Of a DNA stretch of 64,000 bases, positions 24,561-34,212 are shown one piece after another. Position numbers and translations under genes: made by a program. The notes below the pieces were generated by a model. That model searched no databases, was not told the DNA's origin, and worked only from the letters and a program-made list of their open reading frames with translations. Position 1 is the stretch's first letter. Each line of letters starts with the position of its first letter. The DNA comes from Bacteroidales bacterium (lineage in GTDB: Bacteria > Bacteroidota > Bacteroidia > Bacteroidales > UBA10428): the NCBI GenBank assembly GCA_016929525.1, contig JAFGIP010000073.1, positions 32,983-96,982 of the forward strand, written 5' to 3'.

Positions 24561-25250
24561 ATGATATTTCTGAATTCCTATAAAAAATTAACCCGATTTC
24601 TTCTTTTTCTGGTTTCCCTGCTATTTATTTCTGTTTGCTCTTATTCGCAGGAATTGCCTGTTGGTTATACTATATTGTTTGAAAACAAATGTACTGATAA
24701 AAGTATATTGGATTTAATTACTACAGACAACTCTGAACAATGGGCTGTAAATGGAAATTTGAAAATTACTCCCCCTGCATGTGATTCCACGGATACGCTT
24801 TCTCAGTTCATTCTGCCAGGTATAATGGGAATTATTAATAATCTGATACTTGGCGATTTCATTATGGAATTTCAGGTACGTCAAGACGATATAAAAGGTA
24901 ATTTCTATCTTATTGGCCCTGCCAAATCAAAGGATAATCTTTATACTTATTCTTTCATGGGAGACTCTGTGACTTTCTGCTATATAAGTCAAAGCGAAGT
25001 CATTTTTCAACAATCAAAGTACTTTTCTGCAGATTTTAGAAACTGGAATACGTTTGTTATTGAGCGGGATATTTTAAAAAGAACAACCAGCTTCAAACTG
25101 AAAAATGAGCCTGAAAGAAAAGTTATATTTTCACATCCCGGATTGGTAATGGGATTCATTGGATTCGGTGCAGATAAAGCCCCATTTGATGTCAGAAATA
25201 TAAAAATATGGGGACCTACAAGTATCAGCGAAAAAGAATTTTGTTGGTAA
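24561..25250 (+). CDS. Secreted protein, LamG/DUF1080-like fold (unrecognised role)
   Basis: I choose the ATG at 24561 because it directly precedes a clean signal peptide (hydrophobic LLFLVSLLFISVCSYS then QELPVGY); the frame also has an upstream ATG at 24510 that would place 17 extra residues before it. The mature part (about 200 residues) begins TILFENKCTDKSIL and has spaced motifs such as DFIMEFQVR, NFYLIGPAKS, WNTFVIERD and FDVRNIKIW that resemble the concanavalin-like sandwich of DUF1080 proteins, which bind or cleave glycans. This is a weak structural impression. It has four cysteines. It precedes an L,D-transpeptidase gene by 79 bp. Confidence 0.65.
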   Translation: MIFLNSYKKLTRFLLFLVSLLFISVCSYSQELPVGYTILFENKCTDKSILDLITTDNSEQWAVNGNLKITPPACDSTDTLSQFILPGIMGIINNLILGDFIMEFQVRQDDIKGNFYLIGPAKSKDNLYTYSFMGDSVTFCYISQSEVIFQQSKYFSADFRNWNTFVIERDILKRTTSFKLKNEPERKVIFSHPGLVMGFIGFGADKAPFDVRNIKIWGPTSISEKEFCW

Positions 25251-25329
25251 CATGTTGATAAAATGTTGATATCCACTCTTGATTAACCCGATGTATTATG
25301 TAGTTTTGGCGCCAAATCCGCTATTCCAA

Positions 25330-26025
25330 ATGAAATCGGGCTTACGTTACATCATAATAGGGTCTTTACTCAGTCTGTTTACACAAAATCTTTATAATAC
25401 TGTCTCCCCGGAAAACGCAGTACGCCACAATAAAGAAAATCTCCCTGAATATAAAGAGTTATTCACAAACGAATTCATTAATCCTGAAATTATAGCACAC
25501 GCAATTAACGGATTCAATAAAATTAAAAAAGAACATAAAATAAATGATTCCATTCTTACAATAATTGATTATAGCAAGCCCTCAACGGAAGAAAGGATCT
25601 TTGTTGTTGATATCAAGAATAACAATATTTTATCTTCTGCTCTTGTTGCCCATGGGAAATCGACCGGAGTGTTATTCGCTGAAAATTTCTCAAATAATCC
25701 CAAATCTCATCAAAGTTGCCTTGGGTTTTTCATTACAGTTGAAACCTATTTTGGAAAGCACGGCTATTCATTAAGAATGCAAGGTATTGAAAAAGGTATT
25801 AATGATAATGCATACAAAAGATCAATTGTAATTCATGGGGCAAATTATGTAAGCAGTAATTATATTGATAAATATGGGAGGATTGGGAGAAGCTTTGGGT
25901 GCCCTGCTTTACCACAAGAAAAGAATAAACAGATCATTGATCTTATAAAAAATCAAACCTGTATTTTCATTTATGGGAATCATAAAGAATACTTATCTTC
26001 TTCGCGTTATTCTTATTTAAATTGA
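25330..26025 (+). CDS. Murein L,D-transpeptidase catalytic domain protein (YkuD_2 type)
   Basis: The protein has an N-terminal hydrophobic signal/anchor (MKSGLRYIIIGSLLSLF) if started at 25330; the frame extends 17 codons upstream but those residues do not improve the signal. The catalytic part contains HGKSTG, a His in IVIHGANYV and the active-site SFGCPALP (Cys in the S-x-G-C motif), which is the YkuD_2 pattern. Such enzymes make or exchange 3-3 crosslinks or attach proteins to peptidoglycan. Periplasmic. Its stop overlaps by 9 bp the end of a second, convergent L,D-transpeptidase gene. Confidence 0.82.
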   Translation: MKSGLRYIIIGSLLSLFTQNLYNTVSPENAVRHNKENLPEYKELFTNEFINPEIIAHAINGFNKIKKEHKINDSILTIIDYSKPSTEERIFVVDIKNNNILSSALVAHGKSTGVLFAENFSNNPKSHQSCLGFFITVETYFGKHGYSLRMQGIEKGINDNAYKRSIVIHGANYVSSNYIDKYGRIGRSFGCPALPQEKNKQIIDLIKNQTCIFIYGNHKEYLSSSRYSYLN

Positions 26026-27702
26026 AACTTCCGATAAAAATGTTTCAAGTGCTTTTTCATCGCGGGAATATATATCGGGATAAAACTGTATATTTCCTGT
26101 GCTGTCGGCAGTACAGGTGTAATATTTAATAAAAACGGATAACGGCTTCTCAAGATAAATATCCTGGGTAGTTTTCGCTTTAATAATACTTCTTATATCA
26201 AGTTTTTTATTATTCCCTTTCGTATAGTCTTCAATTATATACTGAGCCAGTTCTTCCGGATTCTGAACCCTGACACAACCATGTGAATAAGCCCTGACTT
26301 TCTTATTAAAAAGAGACTTAGACTGGGTATCGTGAAGATATACTCTATAATTGTTCGGAAAAAGAAACTTAATCCTGCCAAGAGCGTTTCTGCTGCTGTT
26401 CTTCTGACGAATCCAGTAATTAAACTCATTCGGATTAACGCTATCCCAATTTATTTCAGACGCATTAACCGCATTCTCTTTATTATCAATTACTATAAAC
26501 CCATGTTTATCTAAATACGATGAATCTTTTCTGAGCTTTGGTATTATTTCATTGTATGTTATGCTCCGTGGTACTGTCCAGTGAGGATTGGCCACAATTC
26601 GTTCAATCCTGCTGCTAATATCAGGTGTCGGAGTATACTTCCTGCCAACAATCACATTAAACACTTTTAACTGACCTTTACCATTCATATAATTAAGCTG
26701 AAATGCCGGGATGTTAACCAATATGTAATTGTCTTTACTTAGTTCGTCCTTTTTAATCCTGTTAAGATTTAAAGCAATTTTATTAAAATACTCCATTGTA
26801 CTTTTCCCCAGTTCTGCAACGGTATTTTCATCTGCAACTCCCGAAGCCTCAAGGGCATGAGCACGTTGAAATTTTCTAAGTGCTTCTTCTAAATCAGTTG
26901 TATATACAGTGTCTTTATATTGCAGGAATCCATGTCTTGAAAGACTTTTTACGATTTCAACCAGATTTCCTTTAAGTATTTTTGTACTTACTTCAACAGT
27001 ATCAGGAATAACCGTTTGTATATATTTATGCAGAGCATGTTGTAACTGCACATATTCTTTATTTACGGGTTGTAATTCAATAATACCCTGATACACCGAC
27101 TCATTATTCAGATGAAAATTAAGATATGACGGTAACCCCTCTAAAAATCTGATATAATTTTCAGAAGAATTGTTACCATATCCGCATGAAATATGAATCA
27201 TAAAGCGGAATGCGGTATATGTTAACAGGTATTCAAGCTTCACTCTTGCATTAATTCTTTCTTCCAGCTGTTTGTCCAAAGCCATCTTGTGTTTTAGTAT
27301 CATTATTTCAAACAGAGAATATTTTGATGGATAAAGTCCAAATTCATAGGAAGAACTTAATAGTTCATATAATTTACTGAATGACGAATTGGCCTCAAAG
27401 TTGAGCGTCCAGGCAGCCATGTACTGCCTTTTTATATAAAAATCATGAACTAATTTGCTAATATTATCAGAAGTATCAATATGCGATTTCGAAAAAGATT
27501 GTGCATACTGTCTGAATTCTGAGTTATAGAACTCTATTGAAGTCTTTCCTAATTCAGGATTTGCAGATTCATGCCCCGCAAAAAGAATTAGTATAACAAA
27601 CAATAAGGAGTATTTAATAATTAATATTAGGTTGGAAAAATATCTTTGAAAAGATGTAGATGAATTTGTTTTAGCAGTTAAAGTTTGTGGTAGTGTATTC
27701 AT
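26017..27702 (-). CDS. L,D-transpeptidase, YcbB-like
   Basis: This 561-residue protein has a membrane anchor/signal near residues 28-45, an L,D-transpeptidase scaffold domain, a putative peptidoglycan-binding domain (about 250-290: KSLSRHGFLQYKDTVYTTDLEEALRKFQRAHAL), and a YkuD catalytic domain (about 325-510) with YILVNIPAFQL and the active-site motif AYSHGCVRVQNPEELA. The layout and size match the YcbB/LdtD group. It forms 3-3 (mDAP-mDAP) crosslinks in peptidoglycan. It is monocistronic and converges with the smaller YkuD_2-type gene. Confidence 0.88.
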   Translation of the reverse strand: MNTLPQTLTAKTNSSTSFQRYFSNLILIIKYSLLFVILILFAGHESANPELGKTSIEFYNSEFRQYAQSFSKSHIDTSDNISKLVHDFYIKRQYMAAWTLNFEANSSFSKLYELLSSSYEFGLYPSKYSLFEIMILKHKMALDKQLEERINARVKLEYLLTYTAFRFMIHISCGYGNNSSENYIRFLEGLPSYLNFHLNNESVYQGIIELQPVNKEYVQLQHALHKYIQTVIPDTVEVSTKILKGNLVEIVKSLSRHGFLQYKDTVYTTDLEEALRKFQRAHALEASGVADENTVAELGKSTMEYFNKIALNLNRIKKDELSKDNYILVNIPAFQLNYMNGKGQLKVFNVIVGRKYTPTPDISSRIERIVANPHWTVPRSITYNEIIPKLRKDSSYLDKHGFIVIDNKENAVNASEINWDSVNPNEFNYWIRQKNSSRNALGRIKFLFPNNYRVYLHDTQSKSLFNKKVRAYSHGCVRVQNPEELAQYIIEDYTKGNNKKLDIRSIIKAKTTQDIYLEKPLSVFIKYYTCTADSTGNIQFYPDIYSRDEKALETFLSEVSI

Positions 27703-27941
27703 TGCAATTTGCCCTCCGCACTTTTCAATTTATCTGATGATTTTCTACATCATTATATACGGAAAAAATGCAACTGCAACCATGCAATTTACATTAAGAC
27801 TAAATGTTCTTTGATTAAATAGTTCATACTAAGGATTAAAAACTATTCCTTCTAACAACCTACTGATTATCTGTAAGTTACGGCTTTAGCCTTATTGTTC
27901 CTATATACAAGGAAGATACAACTACGAAAACCTTAAATTAC

Positions 27942-28073
27942 TTAAAACGCTTTGTTGAGATCGCTCAGCTTTTTCCAAAGTTCTGCAAGCTCGTTAGGAT
28001 TAACTTCTTCAATTATTATCCTGTTCTTTTTCTCGGTCTTCAAACTATGCTTCTGCTTTATTGTTTTCAACAT
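27942..28073 (-). CDS. Possible 43-residue basic protein
   Basis: An ATG-started frame of 43 codons ends in TAA. The product is lysine-rich in its first half (LKTIKQKHSLKTEKKNR), followed by VNPNELAELWKKLSDLNKAF, a good amphipathic helix. It lies alone in a 467-bp gap between the YcbB-like gene and the 28170 lipoprotein. Composition is more protein-like than the overlapping plus-strand frame. No ribosome-binding site is seen, as is common in this phylum. It could be a DNA/RNA-binding or toxin-like peptide, but nothing supports a specific role. Confidence 0.45.
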   Translation of the reverse strand: MLKTIKQKHSLKTEKKNRIIIEEVNPNELAELWKKLSDLNKAF

Positions 28074-28169
28074 CTTGGATTTTAAACAATTAGTACTACA
28101 AATATATATCAACTTGTGTTATTGTTCAAGTCTCTTTACATAATTTACAAAAAAAAATGTATTAATGCG

Positions 28170-28721
28170 CTAATTTATTACATGAAATTCAAGTTGTCTG
28201 CTTGAATAAAGCACTTTAGTACCAGAAATGTTCCAGGCCCAAATAGCCCAGTGATAATCTCTTACGCTATTCCGCCCTAAAGGTTCCGGATCTGCACTGT
28301 AGTCAATTATTCCATTTTCTACACTCCTGCCCTGCAAAAATGAAACGCAACCTTCTGTGCCACAAAATTCCATGCCTGAATGCCACTGCCATATAATATC
28401 TTCAACGTTTAATATTTCATTATTTCTCACAATCAGTTCAGAACTCGCTACCACAACTGTAATTAAATTCAAACCTAAACTGTCCCATTTAAATACCGGC
28501 ATATTGTCAACGGTATCTACATATGAACTATAATATCCTGTATCTCCTAAAATTTCATATCCGGAGCCCAGACTATCGCTATAGTTATAAGGCGGAATTT
28601 TAATTCTAAGACTGTTAGTAAAGATCAGGTCTTCATTATTAATTGTAACCTCATCGGATGAACAATTCATGAGAAGAAACAGAACAGATAATATTATGAT
28701 TAATTTTTGCTGCATATCCAT
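28170..28721 (-). CDS. Unrecognised lipoprotein (183 aa)
   Basis: The N-terminus is a lipoprotein signal (LIIILSVLFLLMNC, Cys20 followed by SSDE). The mature part is acidic and beta-rich, with a stretch rich in aromatic residues (EDIIWQWHSGMEFCGTEGCVSF) and two cysteines that could form a disulfide. No family recognised. It starts 2 bp after the stop of the 421-residue outer-membrane protein gene, so the two likely form an operon and work at the same membrane. Confidence 0.7.
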   Translation of the reverse strand: MDMQQKLIIILSVLFLLMNCSSDEVTINNEDLIFTNSLRIKIPPYNYSDSLGSGYEILGDTGYYSSYVDTVDNMPVFKWDSLGLNLITVVVASSELIVRNNEILNVEDIIWQWHSGMEFCGTEGCVSFLQGRSVENGIIDYSADPEPLGRNSVRDYHWAIWAWNISGTKVLYSSRQLEFHVIN

Positions 28722-28723
28722 TA

Positions 28724-29989
28724 TTAAAATACTATCTGTATTCCAAGGTTAATGTTAATTTTATTAAAATGTTGCCTTACAGTATACCTGTCGGCATCAC
28801 CATACGAATTGAATGTATAGTTTACAACATCTATATCGAAAGCCGAATATCTGCATTCCAGACTTAAAGCTTTATTGATATCAAGAAATAATCTTGTTCC
28901 TATAACAGGTTGAAATACAAATTCAGGGTTATTTAATTTTAATCCAAACGTACTCCCAATATATGAGGAAAAATTTCTTCTGTCTGGACTTATAAGCCAT
29001 ATCAGAACAGAAGGACCCACAAATCCGGTTATATATGAACTATCTTTACTTGCCTGTACACCGGGAAATGTTTCGTGATTAACCGACAAAGTAGTTATAA
29101 ACATATTACCATCGATTCCAAACGCCACCCTTTTTAATTTATTTGCATTTATCAAACGATAATATGATAAGCTTACAAACCAGTCATCGTCAAACGAACT
29201 GAAAGGGAAAGCCAGTTTTAGGTTAATATTATTTAAAGGCACTTCTGGCAGGTATTTATCATATTTCATCTTTATATTCATTATCTCACCCGAATATTCA
29301 TCAAACCTCATTCCCATCGTATATGGTTTCATTCCATTCTTATTCAGGTCAATGGATATACTGTCAGATGGTTCATAGGCAGTAAGAACCACCTTAAACA
29401 TGCCATTATAAAGACAGTTCCAGTAATTTTCACCATCGTAATAACATCCTCTTGTTTTAAGTTTATACGTATCATTAATATGATTAACTCTTACTTCCAC
29501 TCCTTCGAGCGGAAGATTACCTGCAAAAACTCTTCCCCTTAAAAGTATTTTATATCTGGGCATTAGTTTAGTTTTAATAAGGGTGAGCTTCGGATCTGTA
29601 ATAATTATGGTATCCAGAATATAATATTCCGGATGACTGATTTTCAGGCTAAGTACCTTACTATTAAAATCTCTGTTTATGCCTAATCTAAATAATCCGC
29701 TTTCAGTTATCGTTTTACCAATAAGCCCTGAATTACTAAATATTTCTATCTGTGCACTATCTATACTCTCATGGAATATACTACTAATATAACCTCCTAT
29801 TGCAATATTATCATTTTCTAATCTCAGCGATGAGATATAATCAATAATTTCATTGTTATCAGGTAATTCTAACGCAACAATTGTGTCGTTGCCATTAAAA
29901 CCGGTATCAAACCAAACCTCATTATGCTGAGGGAAGCAATAAATACCAGAAAAAATAAACGCAATTATAAGGTTGATACATTTCCACAT
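28724..29989 (-). CDS. Unrecognised outer-membrane protein with carboxypeptidase-regulatory-like domains
   Basis: The 421-residue protein has a signal peptide (INLIIAFIFSGIYCFPQ). Residues about 60-145 (IAIGGYISSIFHESIDSAQIEIFSNSG) and 150-245 (LLRGRVFAGNLPLEGVEVRVNH) look like two carboxypeptidase D regulatory-like beta-sandwich repeats. The last about 170 residues have alternating hydrophobic strands and end in IQIVF, typical of an outer-membrane beta-barrel. Function unknown; coupled to the downstream lipoprotein. Domain reading is by eye and moderate in certainty. Confidence 0.65.
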   Translation of the reverse strand: MWKCINLIIAFIFSGIYCFPQHNEVWFDTGFNGNDTIVALELPDNNEIIDYISSLRLENDNIAIGGYISSIFHESIDSAQIEIFSNSGLIGKTITESGLFRLGINRDFNSKVLSLKISHPEYYILDTIIITDPKLTLIKTKLMPRYKILLRGRVFAGNLPLEGVEVRVNHINDTYKLKTRGCYYDGENYWNCLYNGMFKVVLTAYEPSDSISIDLNKNGMKPYTMGMRFDEYSGEIMNIKMKYDKYLPEVPLNNINLKLAFPFSSFDDDWFVSLSYYRLINANKLKRVAFGIDGNMFITTLSVNHETFPGVQASKDSSYITGFVGPSVLIWLISPDRRNFSSYIGSTFGLKLNNPEFVFQPVIGTRLFLDINKALSLECRYSAFDIDVVNYTFNSYGDADRYTVRQHFNKININLGIQIVF

Positions 29990-30175
29990 ATTGTTATACT
30001 GAAAATGGATTTTTATAAATATACCTAAATTTTAAAAAATAGGTATATACAAATATTAATAATATAGATATTAGATCAAATATGTATTATACACAATAAT
30101 GTTGTTGATTCCGACAGGTTTTTTTCTGATAGAAATAATTTCTAAATTAGAGAATACAGATTGGACTATCTTGAA

Positions 30176-32551
30176 ATGAAATATTTATTTCACATCGGGC
30201 AAAAATGTCTATTGATCATCTTTTTAATTTTATGTATTAACATAACTCTTAAAGGGAATACTGTCAAACCGGTTGATAATGATCTATCTGTAACAGAATT
30301 TTTAGCTGTAAAAAGCAGCACAGAATATTTAAACAACTTTAATCTCCAACCTTCTTATGTATATCTTCAAATAAATAATGTTATAAGTCAATCTAATATT
30401 ATTCTGACATTGATAGTTATAATACTCTCTGTATTGTTAGCAATAATGTTTTTTTTCAACAAGAACAATAACCAAAAAAAGTTAACAGAAATTAACAATG
30501 TCATTGAATCTATCAGACAGAAAGATTTTGACAAAAAGATTAAAGAAAATCAGAACGGTTACTATGGTAAGCTGGCGAAAGCCATTAATGAGATGAGCAG
30601 GCAGCTAAAAGAAGAATATCATAATTTAGAGATAAGAGTAATCCGGAGAACATCGGCTATATCATTAAGAAATGCAGAATTAAGAAAGAAGCAACGCGAA
30701 ATACTTAAACAAAACCATGAAATCAAATCAGCATATGATGCTTTAAAGGAAAGCAGGGAGCGATATGAAAAGCTGATTATGCATCTTGAAGACGAATACA
30801 TATTCTATAGCCTATCGATTAATGGCTCCCTTCTTTTTGTAAGTCCATCAGTCAAAAAAATCCTCGGTTACGACGTTAAAGAATATAGAAAATTCTACGA
30901 TTCCATATATACGGATAACCCCGTTAATAATATTGCCAGGGAATGTTCTGAAAAGTCAAAGAATGGTATAGCACAACCAAAGTACATTAAAGAAATATAT
31001 GATGCAAAAAAACAACCGATTGTTTTAGAAGTTTCAGAAGTGCCGGTATTTAATGAACAGGCACAACTGGTTTCTATTGAAGGGTTGGCACATAATATTA
31101 CAGAACGTCAGAAAGCAGAAGAATTAATAAAGGAACAGGAAGAGAAGTACAGGATGATATTTGCCTATGCTTCTGATTTTATAATCCTTTATGAACTTGA
31201 TAAAAAGAAAGAAAAAGTAGGAAAGATTATCGAAGCAAATAACTACACAATCCAAAAACTCGGATTTAGTATTGAAGAGCTTCGGAATATGACCATGATT
31301 GATCTTATTGCAGCAGAAATATGGGAAGAAGCAGATAAAGATTTTGCTGAATATATAGCTGATGGACATAAATATGAAAGAATATGGGCTTCAAAGGAAG
31401 ACCGCGTATTTGACGTTGAAATTAGTTCACATGCTTTTCAAATTAAAAATCGATTAGTAGCCATCTCCGTTGCCAGAGATATAACAGAACGGAAAAAAGC
31501 AGAAGACGAAATACGATTCATAAATGATGAACTATACAATCAGAAAGAAAATTTGGAAGCACTTGTCGATAATCTTACCCAAACACAGGAGCAGTTAGTC
31601 CAATCCGAAAAGATGGCTGCACTTGGTCAATTGATTGCAGGCATTGCACATGAAATAAATACCCCACTGGGAGCAATCAAAGCTTCAATTGGCAATCTCA
31701 GTGACTCACTCAAGGGCGCTCTGGATGAACTTCCATTTTTATTTCAAACACAATCAAAGGAAAACCTCGATCTGTTTGAAATCATTTTTAAACTCGCGCG
31801 TGAAAAATCTCCTGATCTGACATCTCGCGAAAAACGACAGAAAAAAAGAGAAATGACGGCTCAGTTAAAAGAAACCGGGTTGGAGAACCCCGATATCTTT
31901 GCTGATCTGTTAATATACCTGGAAATATATAAAATTGATGACCTGTTTATCAGTCAGCTTAAAATACCAGAAGCTCTCAGAGTAATGCGTTCAGCACGCA
32001 GTTTTATATCTCTGCTTAAAAATACCAATACAATTAACATCGCTGTCGAGAAAGCAACTAAAGTAGTTTTTGCACTCAAAAAGTATGCTCACAGGGATTC
32101 CGGTGGAGAAAAAGTATCTACAGATATATTGGATAGTATTGAAACTGTGCTTACTTTGTATCATAACCAGCTTAAACAAGGTATCGAAGTCGATAAGAAA
32201 TATGAATCCCTGCCTCTAGTCCAGACCTACCAGGATGAGATAAGCCAGGTTTGGACAAACCTGATACAAAATGCAATACAAGCGATGAACCAGGAAGGTA
32301 TCCTTACTATTGCTACAAAGTTCGAAGGCAATATGATTTCTGTAAGCTTCAAAGACACCGGCCCGGGAATTGAACCCGATATAAAGGAGAAGATTTTTGA
32401 ACCTTTTTTTACTACTAAAAAACAAGGTGAAGGAAGCGGACTGGGTCTGGATATTGTTAAAAAGATCGTTGATAAACACAAAGGAATTGTGGAAGTTGAA
32501 AGCAAGCTTGGTGAAGGAGCCAATTTTATAATTAAAATACCTGTTAAATAG
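30176..32551 (+). CDS. Membrane PAS-domain sensor histidine kinase
   Basis: The 791-residue kinase (ATG at 30176; an upstream TTG at 30161 would add five residues) has an N-terminal signal/TM segment, a second TM (LTLIVIILSVLLAIMFFF, about 77-95), a HAMP-like region and coiled coil, two PAS domains (about 200-310 and 325-440, each ending in an ITERxKAE motif), and a kinase core. The H-box is GIAHEINTPLG with His492. The N-box (TNLIQNAIQAM), DTGPGI and GEGSGLGLDIVKKI form the ATPase. Unusually about 150 mostly charged helical residues separate the H-box helix from the ATPase domain. It is the first of three signalling genes. Confidence 0.9.
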   Translation: MKYLFHIGQKCLLIIFLILCINITLKGNTVKPVDNDLSVTEFLAVKSSTEYLNNFNLQPSYVYLQINNVISQSNIILTLIVIILSVLLAIMFFFNKNNNQKKLTEINNVIESIRQKDFDKKIKENQNGYYGKLAKAINEMSRQLKEEYHNLEIRVIRRTSAISLRNAELRKKQREILKQNHEIKSAYDALKESRERYEKLIMHLEDEYIFYSLSINGSLLFVSPSVKKILGYDVKEYRKFYDSIYTDNPVNNIARECSEKSKNGIAQPKYIKEIYDAKKQPIVLEVSEVPVFNEQAQLVSIEGLAHNITERQKAEELIKEQEEKYRMIFAYASDFIILYELDKKKEKVGKIIEANNYTIQKLGFSIEELRNMTMIDLIAAEIWEEADKDFAEYIADGHKYERIWASKEDRVFDVEISSHAFQIKNRLVAISVARDITERKKAEDEIRFINDELYNQKENLEALVDNLTQTQEQLVQSEKMAALGQLIAGIAHEINTPLGAIKASIGNLSDSLKGALDELPFLFQTQSKENLDLFEIIFKLAREKSPDLTSREKRQKKREMTAQLKETGLENPDIFADLLIYLEIYKIDDLFISQLKIPEALRVMRSARSFISLLKNTNTINIAVEKATKVVFALKKYAHRDSGGEKVSTDILDSIETVLTLYHNQLKQGIEVDKKYESLPLVQTYQDEISQVWTNLIQNAIQAMNQEGILTIATKFEGNMISVSFKDTGPGIEPDIKEKIFEPFFTTKKQGEGSGLGLDIVKKIVDKHKGIVEVESKLGEGANFIIKIPVK

Positions 32552-32554
32552 TGT

Positions 32555-32953
32555 ATGGATCGAAAAGCTATCATATGTGTTGATGATGAAAGTATCATAC
32601 TTGACAGCTTGTATGAACAACTTGAAAAAAATTTCGGGGATGATTATATCTATGAGATTGCTGAAAGCGCAGAAGAAGCTCTCGAAATAATTGATGACCT
32701 CGAGGATGACGGTATCGATATTGCAATTATTGTATGTGATTGGCTAATGCCGGGAATGAAAGGAGATAAATTCCTTCTTCAGGTTGATCTTAAATATCCA
32801 AGGGTGGTAAAAATATTACTTACCGGACAGGCAGACCAGAATTCTGTTGACACTCTTGCACACCTGGCTGATCAATTTAAATTAGTTGCCAAACCTTGGA
32901 ACAAAGATGAATTAATTAACGTAATTAAAGCGGAACTTAGTAAAAATGAGTGA
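32555..32953 (+). CDS. Single-domain response regulator
   Basis: A 132-residue receiver domain without output module. The acidic pocket CVDDES (D10-D11), phospho-acceptor D62 in VCDWLMPGMKG, Thr in LLTGQAD and Lys in AKPWNKDEL are all present. It starts 3 bp after the kinase stop and overlaps the next gene by 8 bp, so it is tightly coupled. It resembles the receiver of the next gene and the two probably arose by duplication. It may act as a phosphate sink or relay between the two kinases. Confidence 0.9.
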   Translation: MDRKAIICVDDESIILDSLYEQLEKNFGDDYIYEIAESAEEALEIIDDLEDDGIDIAIIVCDWLMPGMKGDKFLLQVDLKYPRVVKILLTGQADQNSVDTLAHLADQFKLVAKPWNKDELINVIKAELSKNE

Positions 32954-34124
32954 ACAAGTTATATTGTGTATCGATGATGAATCGATCGTTTTAGAATCAC
33001 TTAAAGAACAAATTCAACAGGGATTTGACGGTCAAATAACTGTTGAAGTAGCCGAAAGTGGCGATGAAGCACTTGAGATTTTCGATGAGCTTGTTGAAGA
33101 TGACCTTGAAGTTCCAGTAGTAATTGCCGACTTTATTATGCCAGGGATGAAAGGTGATGCACTTCTGGAGAAAATACATTCTATTAAACCCGCAGCAAAA
33201 AAAATACTCCTTACAGGTCAGGCAAGTATAGAAGGTGTTAGTAATGCTGTAAACAATGCTAATCTTTACCGTTTTATTGCAAAACCCTGGGAAAAGGAAG
33301 ACCTTGTGCTTACCATAAAAGAAGCTATAAAAAGTTACGATCAGGATAAAACCATTATAAAACAAAATGAAGAATTAAAGGAGCTAAATGCTAACCTGGA
33401 GAAAAAAGTCGAAGAGCGAACACAACAACTTAAAGAACTTAATGCTACAAAAGATAAATTTTTCTCAATAATAGCCCATGATCTTAAAAATCCATTCAAC
33501 ACGCTACTCGGATTTACTGAGTTATTACTGGAAAATTTAAGTGAATATACCACTGATAAATTAGAAGAGTTTATTGGTATACTGCATGAAACATCAAAGC
33601 AGAGTTATGCCCTTCTTGAAAATCTGCTTGAGTGGTCTCGCTCTCAAACAGGTAGAATAGTAATGGAAAAAGAGGAAACAGATCTGCATGATATACTCAA
33701 AGAAAATATCGATCTGCTTTCAAATCATGCCGGGAAAAAGAACATCAGGTTAATTAACAATATACCTGAAAAAACAATGGCATTGTGTGATGTTAATATG
33801 GTTCGTACTGTAATGCGTAACCTGATATCTAATGCAATAAAATACACCAGAGAGAACGGAGACATTACAGGAATTGTAAAGAAAAAAGACAATAAAATTC
33901 AGGTGTCAGTTATTGATACCGGAATCGGTATTAAGCCGGAAAACATGGAAAAACTGTTTAGAATAGATGTGAATTATACAACACGCGGCACCGCCGATGA
34001 GGGGGGTACCGGATTAGGGCTTATACTTTGTAAAGAATTTATCAATAAAAATGGTGGCGATATCTGGGTTGAAAGTGTATTTGGAAAGGGAAGTACGTTT
34101 ATATTCACTTTGCCCGCAGCATAA
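32946..34124 (+). CDS. Hybrid response regulator-histidine kinase (REC-coiled coil-HK)
   Basis: This 392-residue soluble protein has an N-terminal receiver (about 1-125; D10-D11, D62 in IADFIMPGMKG, K in AKPWEK), a coiled coil (about 130-168), and a kinase core: H-box FSIIAHDLKNPFNTLLGF with His178, N-box VMRNLISNAIKYT, DTGIGI, and GGTGLGLILCKEF. Phosphorylation of the receiver should modulate its own kinase. There is no sensor or membrane domain, so the input is likely the PAS kinase two genes upstream. No DNA-binding output is encoded in the operon. Confidence 0.9.
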   Translation: MSEQVILCIDDESIVLESLKEQIQQGFDGQITVEVAESGDEALEIFDELVEDDLEVPVVIADFIMPGMKGDALLEKIHSIKPAAKKILLTGQASIEGVSNAVNNANLYRFIAKPWEKEDLVLTIKEAIKSYDQDKTIIKQNEELKELNANLEKKVEERTQQLKELNATKDKFFSIIAHDLKNPFNTLLGFTELLLENLSEYTTDKLEEFIGILHETSKQSYALLENLLEWSRSQTGRIVMEKEETDLHDILKENIDLLSNHAGKKNIRLINNIPEKTMALCDVNMVRTVMRNLISNAIKYTRENGDITGIVKKKDNKIQVSVIDTGIGIKPENMEKLFRIDVNYTTRGTADEGGTGLGLILCKEFINKNGGDIWVESVFGKGSTFIFTLPAA

Positions 34125-34212
34125 GCGTAATCTGAAATATCAGTCTTAGTCCTTTCACACAATTATCTTTTAATTTAAGTTCCAATATAATTAATACACT
34201 TAATTAGTCATT

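Noticed and set aside
27952..28143. 63-residue plus-strand frame over the 43-residue candidate
   Set aside because: Cys/Phe/Leu-rich low-quality translation without start context; the minus-strand frame has far more protein-like composition.
32216..32620. Two long minus-strand frames (134 and 123 codons) antisense to the kinase ATPase domain
   Set aside because: They mirror a well-conserved HATPase coding region and junction with the receiver gene; translations look like shadow sequence.
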